Origin: Corallococcus sp. AS-1-6
Lineage (GTDB): Bacteria; Myxococcota; Myxococcia; Myxococcales; Myxococcaceae
DNA length: 64,000 bases
Reading direction: 5' to 3'
NCBI RefSeq assembly: GCF_020037015.1
Contig: NZ_JAIQDE010000010.1
Span: 1-64,000, forward strand
Positions within the stretch are counted from its first letter, which is position 1. Every line of letters begins with the position of its first letter. The notes below the pieces were generated by a model, which saw only the letters and a program-made list of their open reading frames with translations, was not told where the DNA came from and did no database searches. Positions 62,801-64,000 of the stretch are shown here, piece after piece. The translations under genes and the position numbers were made by a program.

Positions 62801-64000
62801 CGTCCTGCTTCGCGGACTTCACCCGCGACAGCACTTCGTCCGCGCGCACGCTGTCCTGGAGCGCCAGCAACTGTTCGGACAGTTGCCGCAGCTTGAGGAT
62901 CATCGCGTCGGACGCGAAGTAGGCGTTGAGCTCGTCGTCCGCCTTGAACGACTTCGCCCGGCGCTGCACGCCCTGGAGGATGCGCTCCGCCGCGCTGAAG
63001 AGGCCCGAGGCCCGGCGCTGGCGCTCGTCCACCAGCGCCTGCTTGCGCGCGCCGAAGGCCTCCAGCAGCTCCTCGCGCTTCTGGGTGATCTGCCCCAGGA
63101 ACTCGTCGAACTCGCCGAAGCGGCCCTCCAGCTCCTCCAGCAGCACGGTGAGCTTGGAGAGCGCCTCGTCGCACTTCTCCGGCGAGTCCGCCTGCGACAG
63201 CGCGTTCTCGATGCTCTGCCCCAGGAGCTTGAACTGCGCGCCGAACTCCGCGCGCTTCTCCCTGCCGGACAGCTCCTTGCGCTTCGCCTGGAGCCCCGCG
63301 CGAACGCGGTTCAGGCGGCTGAACAGCTCGGAGATGCCCTCAAGAATCCGGGCCCGGGCCAGCGGATCGCCCACCTGGAGTCCGCCCACCACCTCGCCCA
63401 GCACCTCCAGGCCCTGGCCGGTGCGCTCCAGGTCCTCGGCCAGCGGGGCCAGCTCCGCCGTCGTCGCCAGCGGCTCCAGCCGCTCCAGGAGCCCCTCGAG
63501 CCGCGAGGCCAGGGGCTGGAGCGCTTCCCCCTTCTGGAGGAAGTCCACGCACGCGGTGCTCACCGCGTCGGACGCGGCCACCACCGCCTGCTCCAGGGCG
63601 TCCACGCGCCCCAGGTCCATGTAGCGGACGTCCTTCAGCGTGATCAGGTGCCCCCGGTGCCGGCGCAGGTCCGCCAGGGCGCGCATGAAGCCTTCGGCGT
63701 CCGTGAGCCCCTCCGGCTGCGCGTTGAGCAGGAGCGTCTCCTGCGTCTGGAGGGCCTGCGCGAGCGACTCCTCCGCGCGCTTGCGCATCGCGAGGACCTT
63801 CTCGAACTCATCGATGATGAGCTCGGAGGTGCGGCGCAGCAGCTCGATGGGCTCCTGGAGCCCCACCTCCGCGTGGGAGAGCCAGTAGTACGCGTCCAGG
63901 GCGCGCGTGGCCGCGGAGACCAGGTCCTCGTAGGTGCGGCGCGTGGGCCTGTCCGTCCTCGCCACGCGCGGCAGCGTCAGCGCGTCGCTGATGCCGCGCA
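59811..64000 (-). CDS. Giant coiled-coil AAA ATPase ('DNA repair ATPase' type), 5' truncated by window
   Basis: At least 1395 residues; the frame is open to the right edge, so the N-terminus is missing (a GTG at 63965 is probably internal). The long N-terminal part (63965 to ~61600) is predominantly helical and charged with coiled-coil runs. The AAA core has Walker A 'MSPPGYGKTTLMEYV' (61460-61425) and Walker B 'VMLYLDDIQHT' (61267-61235), then 'FCVVMAGNPYTETGERFRIP' typical of MoxR/dynein-like AAA proteins. The C-terminus is Ala/Pro/Gln-rich with heptad-like segments. Such proteins are often annotated 'DNA repair ATPase' without experimental proof, so the function is unknown. No partner (VWA MoxR partner) is adjacent, though a VWA lipoprotein lies 3 kb away. 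Confidence 0.8.
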   Translation of the reverse strand, partial: RGISDALTLPRVARTDRPTRRTYEDLVSAATRALDAYYWLSHAEVGLQEPIELLRRTSELIIDEFEKVLAMRKRAEESLAQALQTQETLLLNAQPEGLTDAEGFMRALADLRRHRGHLITLKDVRYMDLGRVDALEQAVVAASDAVSTACVDFLQKGEALQPLASRLEGLLERLEPLATTAELAPLAEDLERTGQGLEVLGEVVGGLQVGDPLARARILEGISELFSRLNRVRAGLQAKRKELSGREKRAEFGAQFKLLGQSIENALSQADSPEKCDEALSKLTVLLEELEGRFGEFDEFLGQITQKREELLEAFGARKQALVDERQRRASGLFSAAERILQGVQRRAKSFKADDELNAYFASDAMILKLRQLSEQLLALQDSVRADEVLSRVKSAKQDALRALRDKQDLFEGGEGLIKLGQYRFHVNTQPLELTLVPRDGALYLQLTGSDYTQKVEDPELLKYRELWEQHLVSETRDVYRAEYLAAGLLMDAEEGKGGLTLAALYEAGAQGQLMERVRAYAADRFDEGYERGVHDADATVLLEKLLALHQGAGLLRFAPGPRAWAALYWAFDPDDALRGVFHRRARSLARLRQAFDTGSDLVALGDELGERVLAFLQGHGLAASPAEGRQAGRYLVEELAVDRPRFTTSREALALKDAFLAHLDRHGSRTAFDDDLRGLEKNLPERLRIARAWVDAFLAKREGGPGEAAHVALETAVVLLTERKLDRETAGALTATEATGLLGSHPRIQDRKLSLRLDEFLSRLGEFRQVRVPAYVAYRAYLRDLLDRERRKLRLEELTPKVLTSFVRNRLIDEVYLPLIGANLAKQLGAAGEGKRTDRMGMLLLMSPPGYGKTTLMEYVASRLGLTFVKVNGPALGHSVKSLDPAEAPNATARQEVERINLSFEMGNNVMLYLDDIQHTDPELLQKFISLCDGQRRVEGVWNGQTRTYDLRGKKFCVVMAGNPYTETGERFRIPDMLANRADTYNLGDILDGKEELFALSYLENALTSNPVLAPLATRDPQDVHRLIRMARGEEVPSGELKHGYAAAELQEIIAVFQRLFRVQQVLLKVNLQYIASAAQDERFRTEPPFKLQGSYRNMGKLAEKVVSAMTDDELERRIDDHYQGESQTLTTAAEQNLLKLAEMRGRLTPEKAKRWEEIKQGFARVKRMGGKEDDPVARVTGQLGAIEEQLGSVRDAVVQAAAQANAPSDDTPVAPHLEALREAVLEVARVSREAAQKPPAPVQVSLPAAPQAQAPATDLAPYLKHLAQLLKALTERVAAQAEEAPTLRNAPMPQAPAPDFGPYMAQLSKAITALADRPVSVSLPTPVESLQRAANGPSPAELSRQIELVEGALLPLERAARRNVQGEGEGIKALQVWQGVTEALELLRGMLRR

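Overview
The window is very GC-rich with strong G/C bias at third codon positions. It is dense in lipoproteins, ELWxxDGT and kelch repeat proteins, DAGT/DGGT linkers and a large NRPS. This points to a fruiting myxobacterium of the Myxococcaceae (Corallococcus/Myxococcus type); the genus is inferred from gene content only.

Layout. 1-3602 (+): the end of an unrecognised large protein, coupled by an ATGA overlap to a 925-residue adenosine-deaminase-fold protein with every catalytic residue in place. This is the arrangement of the RADAR anti-phage system (RdrA-RdrB). 3632-7663 (-): a membrane protein with a LiaF-like domain, a P-type II cation ATPase and a small exported protein. 7930-18984 (mostly +): secreted and surface proteins (beta-helix protein, kelch/PKD lipoprotein, polysaccharide deacetylase, ELWxxDGT lipoprotein), nicotinate phosphoribosyltransferase, and a LysR regulator divergent from a Tat-exported metallo-beta-lactamase-fold protein.

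19094-26946 (-): a conserved information-processing block in the Escherichia coli order: tRNA-Val, thrS, infC, rpmI, rplT, pheS, pheT, ihfA, then tRNA-Pro. It shows several visible control points: a strong terminator between tRNA-Val and thrS, an ATC start for infC next to a hairpin that buries its ribosome binding site, and a terminator between rplT and pheS.

27030-39120: housekeeping and envelope genes: type-5 uracil-DNA glycosylase, AI-2E-family permease, LPP20 and PEGA-like lipoproteins, PilZ protein, FKBP isomerase, two HELGH metallopeptidases around a cold-shock gene, a DHH phosphoesterase and a DUF3105 lipoprotein. 39314-51397 (+): a stand-alone four-module NRPS (A-T, three C-A-T, TE) predicted to make a hydrophobic tetrapeptide, with recent module duplication or conversion written into its DNA. 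51503-59741: a secreted sugar-enzyme-like protein, an HGSNAT-like membrane acyltransferase, a VOC epimerase-like protein, a VWA lipoprotein, and an expansin-like lipoprotein embedded among three paralogous small lipoproteins. 59811-64000 (-): a giant coiled-coil AAA ATPase, cut by the window edge.

No rRNA, CRISPR array, insertion sequence or phage integrase was seen.
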